The notes under the pieces are model-generated. The model was given only the letters and a program-made list of their open reading frames with translations, had not been told where the DNA came from and did not search any database. The translations under genes and the position numbers were made by a program. Shown here in pieces: positions 24,445 through 33,266 of a stretch of DNA of 64,000 nt. Position 1 is the first letter of the stretch. Every line of letters begins with the position of its first letter. Origin of the DNA: Chitinophagaceae bacterium (lineage in GTDB: Bacteria > Bacteroidota > Bacteroidia > Chitinophagales > Chitinophagaceae); NCBI GenBank assembly GCA_016702745.1, contig JADJDJ010000002.1:310001-374000 (forward strand), given 5' to 3'.

Positions 24445-27400
24445 TTAATTATGATAAATGATAATTGCTGTTGGTTTTGGGTTCACAGTGATGGTCAACG
24501 TAGTGCTATTGGCACATTGACCTATATTGGGTGTGAATGTGTAAGTGGTAGTAACGGTGTTATTGATAGCCGGAGCCCATGTACCCGTAATTCCGTTAAT
24601 AGAAGTGGTGGGTAATGGTGCCACCGGATCGCCGGCACATATTGGTCCAACTGGATTAAAGGTTGGAGTGACGGATGCTCCAGCTGTTTGAACAGTAATG
24701 ACAGCAGCGGTAATACATCCTCTTGCATCCCTGACCCTGATGGTATAGGATCCTGCAGCAAGGCCAGTAAATACATTATTTGACTGATAAACAATTCCGT
24801 CCTTGCTATAGGTTAATGCACCAGTGCCGCCGGTAGCGCTGGCAGTGATTGTTCCGTCACTCTGGCCACAGGTAGCTGCTGAGCTGCTCAATGTTAAAGC
24901 CGGTGCTGCCAGATTGAGCAGGGTGATGGATAATGTTCTGATACATCCGTTAAAATCCCTGACATAAAGTGTATAGGTACCGGCTGCCAGTCCGTTAAAT
25001 ATGGTGCTGACCTGATAAGTGGTACCGTTGATTGAATACTGAAGCGGAGCTGTACCTCCTGTAGCTGCTGCTGTAATGGATCCATTGTTGTTGCCGCAGG
25101 CAGCATGAAGAATGGTAGCAGTCAATGTTTGGGGTCCATTAGTATTAGCAACTACAATGGCCCTTGTGGTCAAACATCCACCGGCATCGGTAACAGTGAT
25201 GGTATAGGTACCTGGAAGAACGCCGGTGAAAATATTGCCGGGCTGAAAATTTATTCCATTGATACTGTATTGCAGCGGAGCAGTTCCGCCGCCTGCTGTG
25301 ACTGTTATGGTGCCATTGGCATTTCCGCAGGTAGCGGGACTTGAAACGGCATTTGAAATCAGCAAGCCGGAACTGTTTCCGACGGTTAAGCCCGTCGTAT
25401 TGATACAACCTCTGCTGTCTTTGATATACACAGTATAAAATCCAGGTGCCAATCCGCTAAATGTGCCACTGCTTTGATAAATCGTGCCATCAATGCTGAA
25501 AGTATAAGGAGCGGTTCCCTGTGAACCTGTTGCCACAATCACTCCGTCGCTAAATAAACAGGAAGAGGCGATGGAATAAGCGGTAACACGTGGTAATGTT
25601 GTATTGGTAATTGTAGCAGTGGCAGTACTATAGCAATTGTTGGCATCTTTAACATAAACAGTATAAGCACCGGGAGCCAGATTGCTAAATACATTGCTTA
25701 CCTGAAACGAAGTACCATTAATACTGTATTCATAGGGAGCTGTTCCGCCACTGACACTAACAGTAATACTTCCGTTGGCCGTATTACAGGATGCGCTTTG
25801 TATGGCCAGCGTGCCCACGGGAACAGAGGCGCCAGTCAACGTAATATTAACACCAGTTGTACAACCGGTGCCATCCAACACCGAAACCGCATAAGTACCG
25901 GGAATAAGATTATTGAAAACGTTTGTACCTGTATATGCTCCGCCATTGATACTATAAGTATAAGGTAATGTACCTCCTGTTCCGTTTGCAGTAATGCTAC
26001 CTGTTGCAGAAACACAACTGGGATTCACCTGGGTAGTGGTAATACCGGGACCACCCAGCGAGGGCACCGATACATAAATAGTCGTCAGACAGGCTCCGGG
26101 AATATCTGGAGGGCCGGTAGTAAAATCAGCATCATCAGCAATAATGATGGGATAAGTGCCGGGTGCCAGTCCGGTATAAGTAAAACTATTAGCACCGGGC
26201 GGGAAAAAATTATTCCATGTGGTTCCATTATCAATGCTGATATGATAGGGTGTATGCGCGCCAACGCCTGTAACAGTAATGGTACCAGTTGTTCCTCCGC
26301 AAACACTGGCTGTTGAAACGGCTGTTGCGGTGGCTGGTGTACCGATTCCAATAGTAGCTAAGCGGGTTACCGTACAACCATCTTCATTCATAGCAGTGAT
26401 GGTATGTACCCCGGCGGCAACCGGACGAAACTGGTTGGCTGTTGTAAAAGCACCACCATCCAGACTAAACGTATAACTGTTACCGCCCCCGCTGGGAAGG
26501 CCGCGAAGATTTTTGATTCTTCCTTCACCGGTACAACCCAGGATATCGCGTACGCGAAAGGTAACATCCGTTGGAACGGTACCAGCCCCTGAAGAAGTTA
26601 CAGTCAAAGAAACAGGATTGGAAATACAACCATTGGCATCTCTGGCCGTGATGATATGTACACCGGGGGCGATATTCAGGAAAATACCACTGGCCTGAAA
26701 AGCACCACCATCAATATTATAAGTAACAGGAGCAATCCCACCACTGCTGTTGGCAAATATTACTGCATTAGCCGTTCCACAGGTAGCCTGATGTCTTATG
26801 GTTGCCGTAAGGGTTGGTCCCGCAACAGATGAAACCGTTACCTGCTTTGTAACAATGCAGTTATTGGCATCTTTAACGTATACCGTATAGGTACCGGTAG
26901 CGATGCCCGTAAAAGTATTGCCTGCCTGATAATTGGTGCCATCTATACTGTATTGAAGCGGAGCAACTCCGCCTGTTGCCACTGCCGTGATGCTACCGCT
27001 ATTGGAAGAACAGGAAGAAGCAATGCTGCTGGCAGTTAATGAAAGGTTGGAAGTATTAGTGATTACAACGGTTGTGGTACGAATACAGTTATTCGCGTCT
27101 TTCACATACACCGTATAGGTACCGGTGGCCAGGTTGCTGAATAAAGGACCGGGTTGATAATTGGTTCCGTCAATACTATATGAATAAGGCAATAATCCGC
27201 CTGTAGCATTTGCGGTAATGGTTCCTGTATTGGCACCACAGGCAGTTGCGGTAGTGGTAGCCGATAACAAAGGACCGGAAGTTGCCGGTACATTGATTAT
27301 AAAGGTTCCGATACAACCGGTCACATCACGTACATAAGCCACATAGTTACCGGGAGCCAGACCCGTAAACAGATTGCTTGCCTGAAAATTGATGCCGTTG

Positions 27401-29841
27401 ATACTATAAGTATAGGGAAGGGTTCCACCAGTACCGGTAATAGTGATCGTTCCATTGTTCACATTGCAGGCCGATTGTGTGGCCGTTGCATTAGCCACCG
27501 GTGCATTACTGGTGCCCACGGTAACGGTTACTATATTGGTACAACCGGTCGCATCTCTCACGGTTATTGTATAGGCACCAGCGGCTAAACCGGTAAAAAT
27601 ATTTCCGGGTTGAAAGCTGATCCCGTTGATGCTATACTCCAGTGGAGCTATACCACCTACACCGGTAGCTGTAATCGTTCCATTGCTGTTTGTACAGGCA
27701 GCAGCCGTGCTGGTTGCCGTAACAGTTGGTGCCGGTGAGTTGCCCACGGTAACCGTAGTAGTGGCCAAACAGTTATTGGCATCTTTTACATAAACCGTAT
27801 AAGTGCCTGGTGTGATACCGGGGAAAGTATTTCCAGGTTGATAGGTATTGCCATTAATGCTGTATTGCAAAGGAGGAGTTCCGCCGCTTCCAAAAGCGGT
27901 GATGGTACCATTATTGCTTCCGCAGGTAGCAGTTGCAGGAATGGCGGTGATCTGTGGTGTTGGCGAACCCGTAATCAGCAGCACAGCAGCATTGATACAA
28001 TTATTGGCATCCCTGACTGAAACGGTATAAGTACCGCCGGTTAAACCGGTAAAGAAATTACTGGCCTGCCAGGTGGTGCCATTTATACTGTATTCATACG
28101 GAGCTGTACCACCAGTTACCGTTACAGTAACTGAACCATTATTATTTCCACAATTCGCATTGGTACTTGAAAAACTGATAACGGGTCCGTTCGTGTTCAG
28201 AATGGTAACGGTGCTTGTATTCTTACAGCCACCTGCATCTTGCACTGTTATAGTATAAACTCCCGCGGCCAGATTGGTAAATGTTCCGGACACCTGGAAA
28301 TTGGTTCCGTCAATACTGTAAGTAAACGGGCCTGCTGTACCGGATCCTGTTGCTGTAATGGACCCCGTACTATTTCCACAGGTAGTATTTGTCTGTGTGG
28401 TTGCAATGGTTGGTCCGGGTATTACAAAACTGGCGCTGGCCTGTGAACCGCTGCAGGCCTGATTAATAGTAGCAACAATATTGTAAGTAATATTTGGACT
28501 AAGACCGGTGAATGTGCCGGTTGTATTTGTTGCGATCAGTGTGGTGCCCTGATAAAGAGAATAAATGATGGTAGAACCGGGCAAAGGTGCGGGATTAATA
28601 ACGGACGTAACGCTACTCGTAAGACAATTCGGTGTCACCGTTAAGGTAAACAGGGTATTGGGACAATAAGCCGTGATATCAAATGAAGCAACAAAACCAT
28701 CGCCGCTGGCGTAGAGTAATTTTTTTGCTTCATCATAGGAAAGATCATATACTGCCCTGCCGGAGAATCCGGGAATATTAATATCCGCGGGTGCATCGCT
28801 GAAAACCGAGCCATTGAAATTGTAAACCTTAATTAATCCATTGGCCTCCCCTACAAAAACATTGTTACAGGCATCCGCAGCAATACCACCCTGCATCAAT
28901 GCAATATTACTGTTAGATAAGGGTGTACCTACGGTGGCGCCGGTTGTTTTATTAAAGGCTTTCAGATTTTTTCCATCCCAGTAAAAAAGATAATTATTGT
29001 TGAGGGCAAAGATGTTGGCCGAGTTGTCAATATTTCCCCCGGCCAGATAAGGTCTGTTTTGAATTTCCTGTACAGAAGTAAACCCCGAAGGCACATTCCA
29101 GGAAACGGAGGCCCCGCTGTAAGGAAAACTATTCTTATACATTCTGTTATTCAGAGAAGGGTTTCCAAACAGGGATCCGTAAATGGTGTACATATCATTG
29201 TTAGAAGGATCAATGATAAAATCAACAATATCCTGAGCCCATCCAGCCGATCCTGTATAAGGAATACCGGTTACATTCAAGGCCGATACCGTTGTTGCGG
29301 GAGGAACAAAAACACCGAAATTGATATTAGAATTGGTACCACCACCAGCCACCAGAATTTGCGGAGAACCATTATTGCAGCTCCAGTACATTTTCCAGGC
29401 TTCTCTGAAATTTGGATTAGCGGTGGTAATAAAATTGTCGTAGAGGCCGGTTGTATTGATGCGGATAACTCTGAAACCGGTGGTGGGATTAAAACCCTGT
29501 CCGAGATAAATATTACCGGTTGGTTTTTCAACCATCCAGCCACCCCAGTAGCCTCCAAAATTCCAGGAAGGAATTGTCAGGTTGCCATTAAATGTCCATT
29601 GCAGATTACCTGCAGCATCAAACTTAGCCAACTGATGGCTGATTAATCCGCTTCCGCCTCCGGTTACATAGATATTACCCGCATAATCGAAATCAACATC
29701 TTTTGCTTTACCCGAGTTGAGTCCGGCCAGGTTACCAGTACCTGTGACAAAAGGATCAATCACCAGTGCTTTGCTATGATCATAGCCCTGCGGAAATGAA
29801 AAGCTCACTGTTTTATTTGTAATCAGGAAGGAGGAAGAAAT
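24445..29841 (-). CDS. Giant SprB-like repeat surface protein, main part (frameshifted from its N-terminus)
   Basis: The frame codes ~1798 residues. It opens NKTVSFSFPQGYDHSKALVIDP, the usual continuation of a DUF7948/SBBP-type N-terminal domain found in the next entry, so both are one gene. Residues ~30-380 hold a beta-propeller-like region (AKDVDFDYAGNIYVTGGG, QLAKFDAAGNLQW). Then about 16 SprB-like repeats of ~75-80 residues follow, each with CGxxxGxIT, APxxYSIxG and GxYTVxVKDANNC. It ends VNPKPTAIIIYHN without a CHU_C domain. The only start codon near the break is GTG at 29808. The likely role is surface adhesion or gliding, by analogy with SprB. Confidence 0.82.
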   Translation of the reverse strand: MSSSFLITNKTVSFSFPQGYDHSKALVIDPFVTGTGNLAGLNSGKAKDVDFDYAGNIYVTGGGSGLISHQLAKFDAAGNLQWTFNGNLTIPSWNFGGYWGGWMVEKPTGNIYLGQGFNPTTGFRVIRINTTGLYDNFITTANPNFREAWKMYWSCNNGSPQILVAGGGTNSNINFGVFVPPATTVSALNVTGIPYTGSAGWAQDIVDFIIDPSNNDMYTIYGSLFGNPSLNNRMYKNSFPYSGASVSWNVPSGFTSVQEIQNRPYLAGGNIDNSANIFALNNNYLFYWDGKNLKAFNKTTGATVGTPLSNSNIALMQGGIAADACNNVFVGEANGLIKVYNFNGSVFSDAPADINIPGFSGRAVYDLSYDEAKKLLYASGDGFVASFDITAYCPNTLFTLTVTPNCLTSSVTSVINPAPLPGSTIIYSLYQGTTLIATNTTGTFTGLSPNITYNIVATINQACSGSQASASFVIPGPTIATTQTNTTCGNSTGSITATGSGTAGPFTYSIDGTNFQVSGTFTNLAAGVYTITVQDAGGCKNTSTVTILNTNGPVISFSSTNANCGNNNGSVTVTVTGGTAPYEYSINGTTWQASNFFTGLTGGTYTVSVRDANNCINAAVLLITGSPTPQITAIPATATCGSNNGTITAFGSGGTPPLQYSINGNTYQPGNTFPGITPGTYTVYVKDANNCLATTTVTVGNSPAPTVTATSTAAACTNSNGTITATGVGGIAPLEYSINGISFQPGNIFTGLAAGAYTITVRDATGCTNIVTVTVGTSNAPVANATATQSACNVNNGTITITGTGGTLPYTYSINGINFQASNLFTGLAPGNYVAYVRDVTGCIGTFIINVPATSGPLLSATTTATACGANTGTITANATGGLLPYSYSIDGTNYQPGPLFSNLATGTYTVYVKDANNCIRTTTVVITNTSNLSLTASSIASSCSSNSGSITAVATGGVAPLQYSIDGTNYQAGNTFTGIATGTYTVYVKDANNCIVTKQVTVSSVAGPTLTATIRHQATCGTANAVIFANSSGGIAPVTYNIDGGAFQASGIFLNIAPGVHIITARDANGCISNPVSLTVTSSGAGTVPTDVTFRVRDILGCTGEGRIKNLRGLPSGGGNSYTFSLDGGAFTTANQFRPVAAGVHTITAMNEDGCTVTRLATIGIGTPATATAVSTASVCGGTTGTITVTGVGAHTPYHISIDNGTTWNNFFPPGANSFTYTGLAPGTYPIIIADDADFTTGPPDIPGACLTTIYVSVPSLGGPGITTTQVNPSCVSATGSITANGTGGTLPYTYSINGGAYTGTNVFNNLIPGTYAVSVLDGTGCTTGVNITLTGASVPVGTLAIQSASCNTANGSITVSVSGGTAPYEYSINGTSFQVSNVFSNLAPGAYTVYVKDANNCYSTATATITNTTLPRVTAYSIASSCLFSDGVIVATGSQGTAPYTFSIDGTIYQSSGTFSGLAPGFYTVYIKDSRGCINTTGLTVGNSSGLLISNAVSSPATCGNANGTITVTAGGGTAPLQYSINGINFQPGNIFTGVLPGTYTITVTDAGGCLTTRAIVVANTNGPQTLTATILHAACGNNNGSITAAATGGTAPLQYSINGTTYQVSTIFNGLAAGTYTLYVRDFNGCIRTLSITLLNLAAPALTLSSSAATCGQSDGTITASATGGTGALTYSKDGIVYQSNNVFTGLAAGSYTIRVRDARGCITAAVITVQTAGASVTPTFNPVGPICAGDPVAPLPTTSINGITGTWAPAINNTVTTTYTFTPNIGQCANSTTLTITVNPKPTAIIIYHN
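24690..28425 (-). repeat. About 16 SprB-like coding repeats
   Basis: The gene interior is a tandem series of ~230-bp units coding CGxxxGxIT...YSIxGxxYQ...GTYTVYVKDANNC. Copies differ clearly, one (near 26.5 kb) being quite divergent, so the array is old rather than freshly expanded. Boundaries are approximate. Confidence 0.7.
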
Positions 29842-30647
29842 TTTTCGCTGTTTGCAGAGAGAAGCGGACTGCTTCCGTAAAATGAAACAGGACGGGTTTC
29901 TTTTATTCCGCCGATTTCAGACTGAATCAGGAGACTTCCATCTGCCTGTACTGTTATTTTAGTAAGATCGCCGCCATACTGTACCCGCAGTTGAGACAGA
30001 TCTGCACCGGGTTTTACAAGCAGACTATATTCAAATCCAGCTTTCTTGTCTTTTGGAAAAAAATAAACCAGATCAATACCCGGATAAATTTCTTTGTAGA
30101 TAATTTTTTGAACCGCCCTTGCCTTTCCCTGCACCGAGGCATAAGTATGAAAACTGCTGCCGGTTCCTTCTGTACTGATCACCGGGGCGGGATTGGCATC
30201 TTGCCATTGCGCCGTTATAAAGCGATCAATCAGGACTCTTTCTTCTTCCTCGTCTTCTGCTTTTTTACCTGCCCTGATTTCTTTTTCCCTTTCTTCTTCA
30301 TCGGGTCCTTCTGATTTACGTTGAATATGGATGATGCCATTCTCCGTAAAAAGAACAGGCATACCCATTCCTTCATAAGCATAAAGAATGCGCCCCATGT
30401 ATTCATACCCTTTCAGGGTTTCACCATACTGGCCGATGTTTTCAATAAAACAGGCATTTTTTCCAAAAGGGTCAGCTGGATTGCCGGGCATCTTCCCGGC
30501 GGAAAAAACGGTTTTGGATTTAGCGGATGAAGGAGGGGCGGTCAATTGCGAATGTCCGATCAGGCTGAAGCAAAGCAATGCCGGTAGCAGATAGTTCAGT
30601 AATCGCTTCCTGTTAAGCAATGGATGTTTTGGTTGAGCCTTGATCAT
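29823..30647 (-). CDS. N-terminal part of the giant surface protein (frameshift fragment)
   Basis: This 274-residue frame has a basic N-terminus and hydrophobic stretch (LLNYLLPALLCFSLIGHSQ), a signal peptide. It then shows the DUF7948-like domain that precedes SBBP/propeller repeats in Bacteroidota: FIENIGQYGETLKGYEY, VLFTENGIIHIQ, IYPGIDLVYFFP, EYSLLVKPGADLSQLRVQYGG. A low-complexity acidic patch (EEEREKE..EDEEEER) interrupts it. It stops at 29823, just as the frame that codes the rest of the domain takes over. Changing the A5 run at 29841-29845 to A6 gives SEKISSSFLITNKTV, a continuous protein of ~2070 residues. Confidence 0.8.
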   Translation of the reverse strand: MIKAQPKHPLLNRKRLLNYLLPALLCFSLIGHSQLTAPPSSAKSKTVFSAGKMPGNPADPFGKNACFIENIGQYGETLKGYEYMGRILYAYEGMGMPVLFTENGIIHIQRKSEGPDEEEREKEIRAGKKAEDEEEERVLIDRFITAQWQDANPAPVISTEGTGSSFHTYASVQGKARAVQKIIYKEIYPGIDLVYFFPKDKKAGFEYSLLVKPGADLSQLRVQYGGDLTKITVQADGSLLIQSEIGGIKETRPVSFYGSSPLLSANSEKFLPPS

Positions 30648-30905
30648 TCCTTCCTGGTCCCCGGGCTGTCCGCCGGTTGGTTATAATTGATCCGGTCAAA
30701 TCATTGACCCCTGACCCCTATCTGTCAAAACCAATGTTTAAACTGTAATCAGAAATGGGGACTATTTGGGGAAAAACCTGAAAAAGGTTAAAAAACAGGC
30801 ATTCACGGCCCAAAATGGTCATAAATCGGGCTAAAATGGGAGGAAATTGATGATTTCTATACCCCTGGTGACAGGGGCTGATGTGAAAACCGTTGCGATT
30901 GGAGC

Positions 30906-31682
30906 TTAAAAATCCGAATAATTAGTGGGTCGCAGGAAAACGATATCTATATGTGATACGTTTTTCTGGTATTCGGGCATGGAGGACAATTTTTTCCAGT
31001 AAGGATCCTGGGAAAAGGCTTTCCAGTGCGCATCCCGGTCGGCTTTGTTTTCAAAACAGGTCATGTACATCAGGTTGGGCATTTTGCTGCCGGCGATCAC
31101 GCTGCTGTAAAAAACGGCATTGAAGTTTAGTCTTTTAAACAGACCGATCTCATCGCCTTCGTTGAACATCTTTACTTTATTGGCAAAGATTTTCTCGGTC
31201 GCGCTTTCATAGCTCCGGAGCTCGTAGACTCTTTCGCTTTTAGGGCCCTTTAATTGGGGTAACTGCATTTCAGGGGCGAGCGGGAATGCCTTGAGCAGTA
31301 TAACTTCCATCCTGGTATAGGGAGGATGAGTGTAAAGTGCATCTCTGTAAGTTTTTCCGGAGGAAAGAAACGGCTGGTCTTTATTCAATTGCTGATTGAG
31401 TAATTCCAGACTTTCCAATTTCTTCAGGGGCAGAAAAACATACAATAGTTTATTGGCTGATGTATCATTGGCAATGGCTTTAAAAATACCCACATTGCTG
31501 ATCCCATTCCGGTGAAGCGCGGGAATCAGTGCTTCCTGCAGGTATTGTTCAATCACAAGCGCCTGGCTATCGGTGGCATAATGATAAACGGTGAGTTGGT
31601 AATATTCTGAGGAGGGTTTCTCTGCAGCATTAACATTATTAATCGAGATAACTAATAGGACAAAAAACAAGATCCGCTTCAT
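30906..31682 (-). CDS. NIPSNAP-family protein, exported
   Basis: This 258-residue protein has signal peptide MKRILFFVLLVISINNVNA (start at 31682; the longer frame to 31997 only reads through the tRNA-like array). Two ferredoxin-like alpha/beta modules follow: QLTVYHYATDSQALVIEQYLQEALIPALHR and YELRSYESATEKIFANKVKMF, with MTCFENKADRDAHWKAFSQDP, the NIPSNAP hallmark. Family members are small dimeric alpha/beta-barrel proteins of uncertain function; a periplasmic binding or isomerase-like role is possible. CAAATTTG (7/8 to the -7 element) lies five bases before the ATG. It stands alone beside the tRNA array. Confidence 0.85.
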   Translation of the reverse strand: MKRILFFVLLVISINNVNAAEKPSSEYYQLTVYHYATDSQALVIEQYLQEALIPALHRNGISNVGIFKAIANDTSANKLLYVFLPLKKLESLELLNQQLNKDQPFLSSGKTYRDALYTHPPYTRMEVILLKAFPLAPEMQLPQLKGPKSERVYELRSYESATEKIFANKVKMFNEGDEIGLFKRLNFNAVFYSSVIAGSKMPNLMYMTCFENKADRDAHWKAFSQDPYWKKLSSMPEYQKNVSHIDIVFLRPTNYSDF

Positions 31683-31795
31683 AAAACAAATTTGGCTGAA
31701 AATTGAATATAGAAAACTTATCAGAAAGGAGTAGATCTGAATCAGTAAGAATCTAAATAAAAAAGTGTCCGAACTTTTCCTGTTCAGACCCTTCG

Positions 31796-31903
31796 TGGTG
31801 TGGGGCGGGATCGAACCGCCGACACAAGGATTTTCAGTCCTTTGCTCTACCGTCCCGACTTGCCTGCCGACAGGCAGGTAGCTATCGGGAGAGCTACCGC
31901 AGC
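31796..31903 (-). pseudogene. tRNA-Phe-like copy A (outermost, long D-loop insert)
   Basis: GAA anticodon arm and T-arm are intact. The D-loop insert is longer than in the others and contains CCTGCCTGCCGACAGGCAGG as a second palindrome inside the CCCGA..TCGGG arms. Its terminator hairpin (31758-31791) has diverged from the others, so this is the oldest copy or comes from a different event. Confidence 0.75.
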
Positions 31904-31965
31904 TTTCTACACCAGTTCCTATTGAAATGAAAAAGGGTCCAAACTTATCCAGTTTAGACCCTTCG

Positions 31966-32053
31966 TGGTGTGGGGCGGGATCGAACCGCCGACACAAGGA
32001 TTTTCAGTCCTTTGCTCTACCGTCCCGATAGCTATCGGGAGAGCTACCGCAGC
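31966..32053 (-). pseudogene. tRNA-Phe-like copy B
   Basis: 88-nt copy with the 18-base D-loop palindrome; anticodon and T arms are intact. Acceptor 5' strand GCTGCGG cannot pair fully with CCACACC. Confidence 0.75.
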
Positions 32054-32151
32054 TTTTACCAGCCGTAGCGGTGGCGAAGGTTGGTGTTCAATAACCCCTG
32101 GCAGGTTTTCCAATAAAAAAGGGTCCAAACTTATCCAGTTTAGACCCTTCG

Positions 32152-32239
32152 TGGTGTGGGGCGGGATCGAACCGCCGACACAAGAATTTTCAGTCCTTTG
32201 CTCTACCGTCCCGATATCTATCGGGAGAGCTACCGCAGC
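32152..32239 (-). pseudogene. tRNA-Phe-like copy C
   Basis: As copy B, but with a substitution in the anticodon stem (plus-strand CAAGAATTTTC for CAAGGATTTTC) and one in the palindrome (GATATCTATC), which shows relaxed constraint. Confidence 0.75.
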
Positions 32240-32337
32240 TTTTACCAGCCGTAGCGGTGGCGAAGGTTGGTGTTCAATAACCCCTGGCAGGTTTTCCAAT
32301 AAAAAAGGGTCCAAACTTATCCAGTTTAGACCCTTCG

Positions 32338-32426
32338 TGGTGTGGGGGCGGGATCGAACCGCCGACACAAGGATTTTCAGTCCTTTGCTCTACCGTCCCG
32401 ATAGCTATCGGGAGAGCTACCGCAGC
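32338..32426 (-). pseudogene. tRNA-Phe-like copy D
   Basis: As copy B, with one extra base in the run of G (plus strand) between T-stem and acceptor stem, which would distort the fold. Confidence 0.75.
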
Positions 32427-32524
32427 TTTTACCAGCCGTAGCCGTGGCGAAGGTTGGTGTTCAATAACCCTGGCAGGTTTTCCAATAAAAAAAGGGTCCA
32501 AACTTATCCAGTTTAGACCCTTCG

Positions 32525-32611
32525 TGGTGTGGGGCGGGATCGAACCGCCGACACAAGGATTTTCAGTCCTTTGCTCTACCGTCCCGATAGCTATCGGGAG
32601 AGCTACGCAGC
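32525..32611 (-). pseudogene. tRNA-Phe-like copy E
   Basis: As copy B, but one base is missing at the acceptor/D-arm junction (plus strand GCTACGCAGC for GCTACCGCAGC). Confidence 0.75.
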
Positions 32612-32709
32612 TTTTACCAGCCGTAGCCGTGGCGAAGGTTGGTGTTCAATAACCCCTGGCAGGTTTTCCAATAAAAAAGGGTCCAAACTTATCCAGTTTA
32701 GACCCTTCG

Positions 32710-32797
32710 TGGTGTGGGGCGGGATCGAACCGCCGACACAAGGATTTTCAGTCCTTTGCTCTACCGTCCCGATAGCTATCGGGAGAGCTACCGCAGC
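32710..32797 (-). pseudogene. tRNA-Phe-like copy F
   Basis: 88-nt consensus copy with a perfect D-loop palindrome and intact anticodon and T arms. Confidence 0.75.
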
Positions 32798-32895
32798 TTT
32801 TACCAGCCGTAGCCGTGGCGAAGGTTGGTGTTCAATAACCCCTGGCAGGTTTTCCAATAAAAAGGGGTCCAAACTTATCCAGTTTAGACCCTTCG

Positions 32896-32984
32896 TGGTG
32901 TGGGGCGGGATCGAACCGCCGACACAAGGATTTTCAGTCCTTTGCTCTACCGTCCCGATAGGCTATCGGGAGAGCTACCGCAGC
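32896..32984 (-). pseudogene. tRNA-Phe-like copy G
   Basis: As copy F with one base added at the centre of the palindrome (GATAGGCTATC). Confidence 0.75.
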
Positions 32985-33079
32985 TTACCAGCCGTAGCCG
33001 TGGCGAAGGTTGGTGTTCAATAACCCTGGCAGGTTTTCCAATAAAAAAGGGTCCAAACTTATCCAGTTTAGACCCTTCG

Positions 33080-33167
33080 TGGTGTGGGGCGGGATCGAAC
33101 CGCCGACACAAGGATTTTCAGTCCTTTGCTCTACCGTCCCGATAGCTATCGGGAGAGCTACCGCAGC
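33080..33167 (-). pseudogene. tRNA-Phe-like copy H
   Basis: 88-nt consensus copy adjacent to the intact tRNA-Phe gene; D-loop palindrome present. Confidence 0.75.
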
Positions 33168-33228
33168 TTTTACCAGCCGTAGCCGTGGCGAAGGTTGGTG
33201 TTCAATAACCCCTGGCAGGTTTTCCAAT

Positions 33229-33262
33229 AAAAAAAGGGTCCAAACTTATCCAGTTTAGACCC
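33229..33262 (-). terminator. Terminator of tRNA-Phe
   Basis: GGGTCTAAACT pairs with AGTTTGGACCC (one wobble) and is followed by seven T on the minus strand, four bases after the tRNA 3' end. Copies of it accompany each array unit. Confidence 0.85.
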
Positions 33263-33266
33263 TTCG

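Larger units (their letters stand above)
31758..33266 (-). repeat. Tandem array of eight defective tRNA-Phe-like units
   Basis: Eight copies of a ~186-bp unit precede an intact tRNA-Phe gene, all on the minus strand. Each unit has a tRNA-Phe body with complete anticodon arm (GAA anticodon) and T-arm, an 18-base palindrome TCCCGATAGCTATCGGGA replacing three bases of the D-loop, altered acceptor 5' strand, a GGGTC..GACCC hairpin with T-tract just after the 3' end, and a ~95-bp spacer containing CACCAACCTTCGCCACGGC. Unit starts are spaced 170, 186, 186, 187, 185, 186, 184 and 187 bp. The outermost copy has a different, shorter spacer and a longer palindrome. Spacers B-C and C-D share GGTGGC where later spacers have CGTGGC, suggesting stepwise duplication by unequal crossing-over. 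Confidence 0.9.

Noticed and set aside
24445..29808. Many mid-size ORFs on other frames of the SprB-like gene
   Set aside because: They follow the repeat period of the real frame and have low-complexity compositions; they are shadows.
31683..31997. N-terminal extension of the NIPSNAP-like protein
   Set aside because: The extra 105 residues translate tRNA-like array sequence; a clear signal peptide begins at 31682.
31919..33258. Several overlapping ORFs on both strands reading through the tRNA array (for example containing VWGGIEPPTQ or CVGGSIPPHTTKG)
   Set aside because: They repeat with the 186-bp unit, read tRNA sequence on either strand, and have no start signals; they are by-products of the array.
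31758..33266. CRISPR array
   Set aside because: The regular spacing is ~186 bp, the repeated part is most of the unit including tRNA sequence, spacers are nearly identical, and no cas gene is near.
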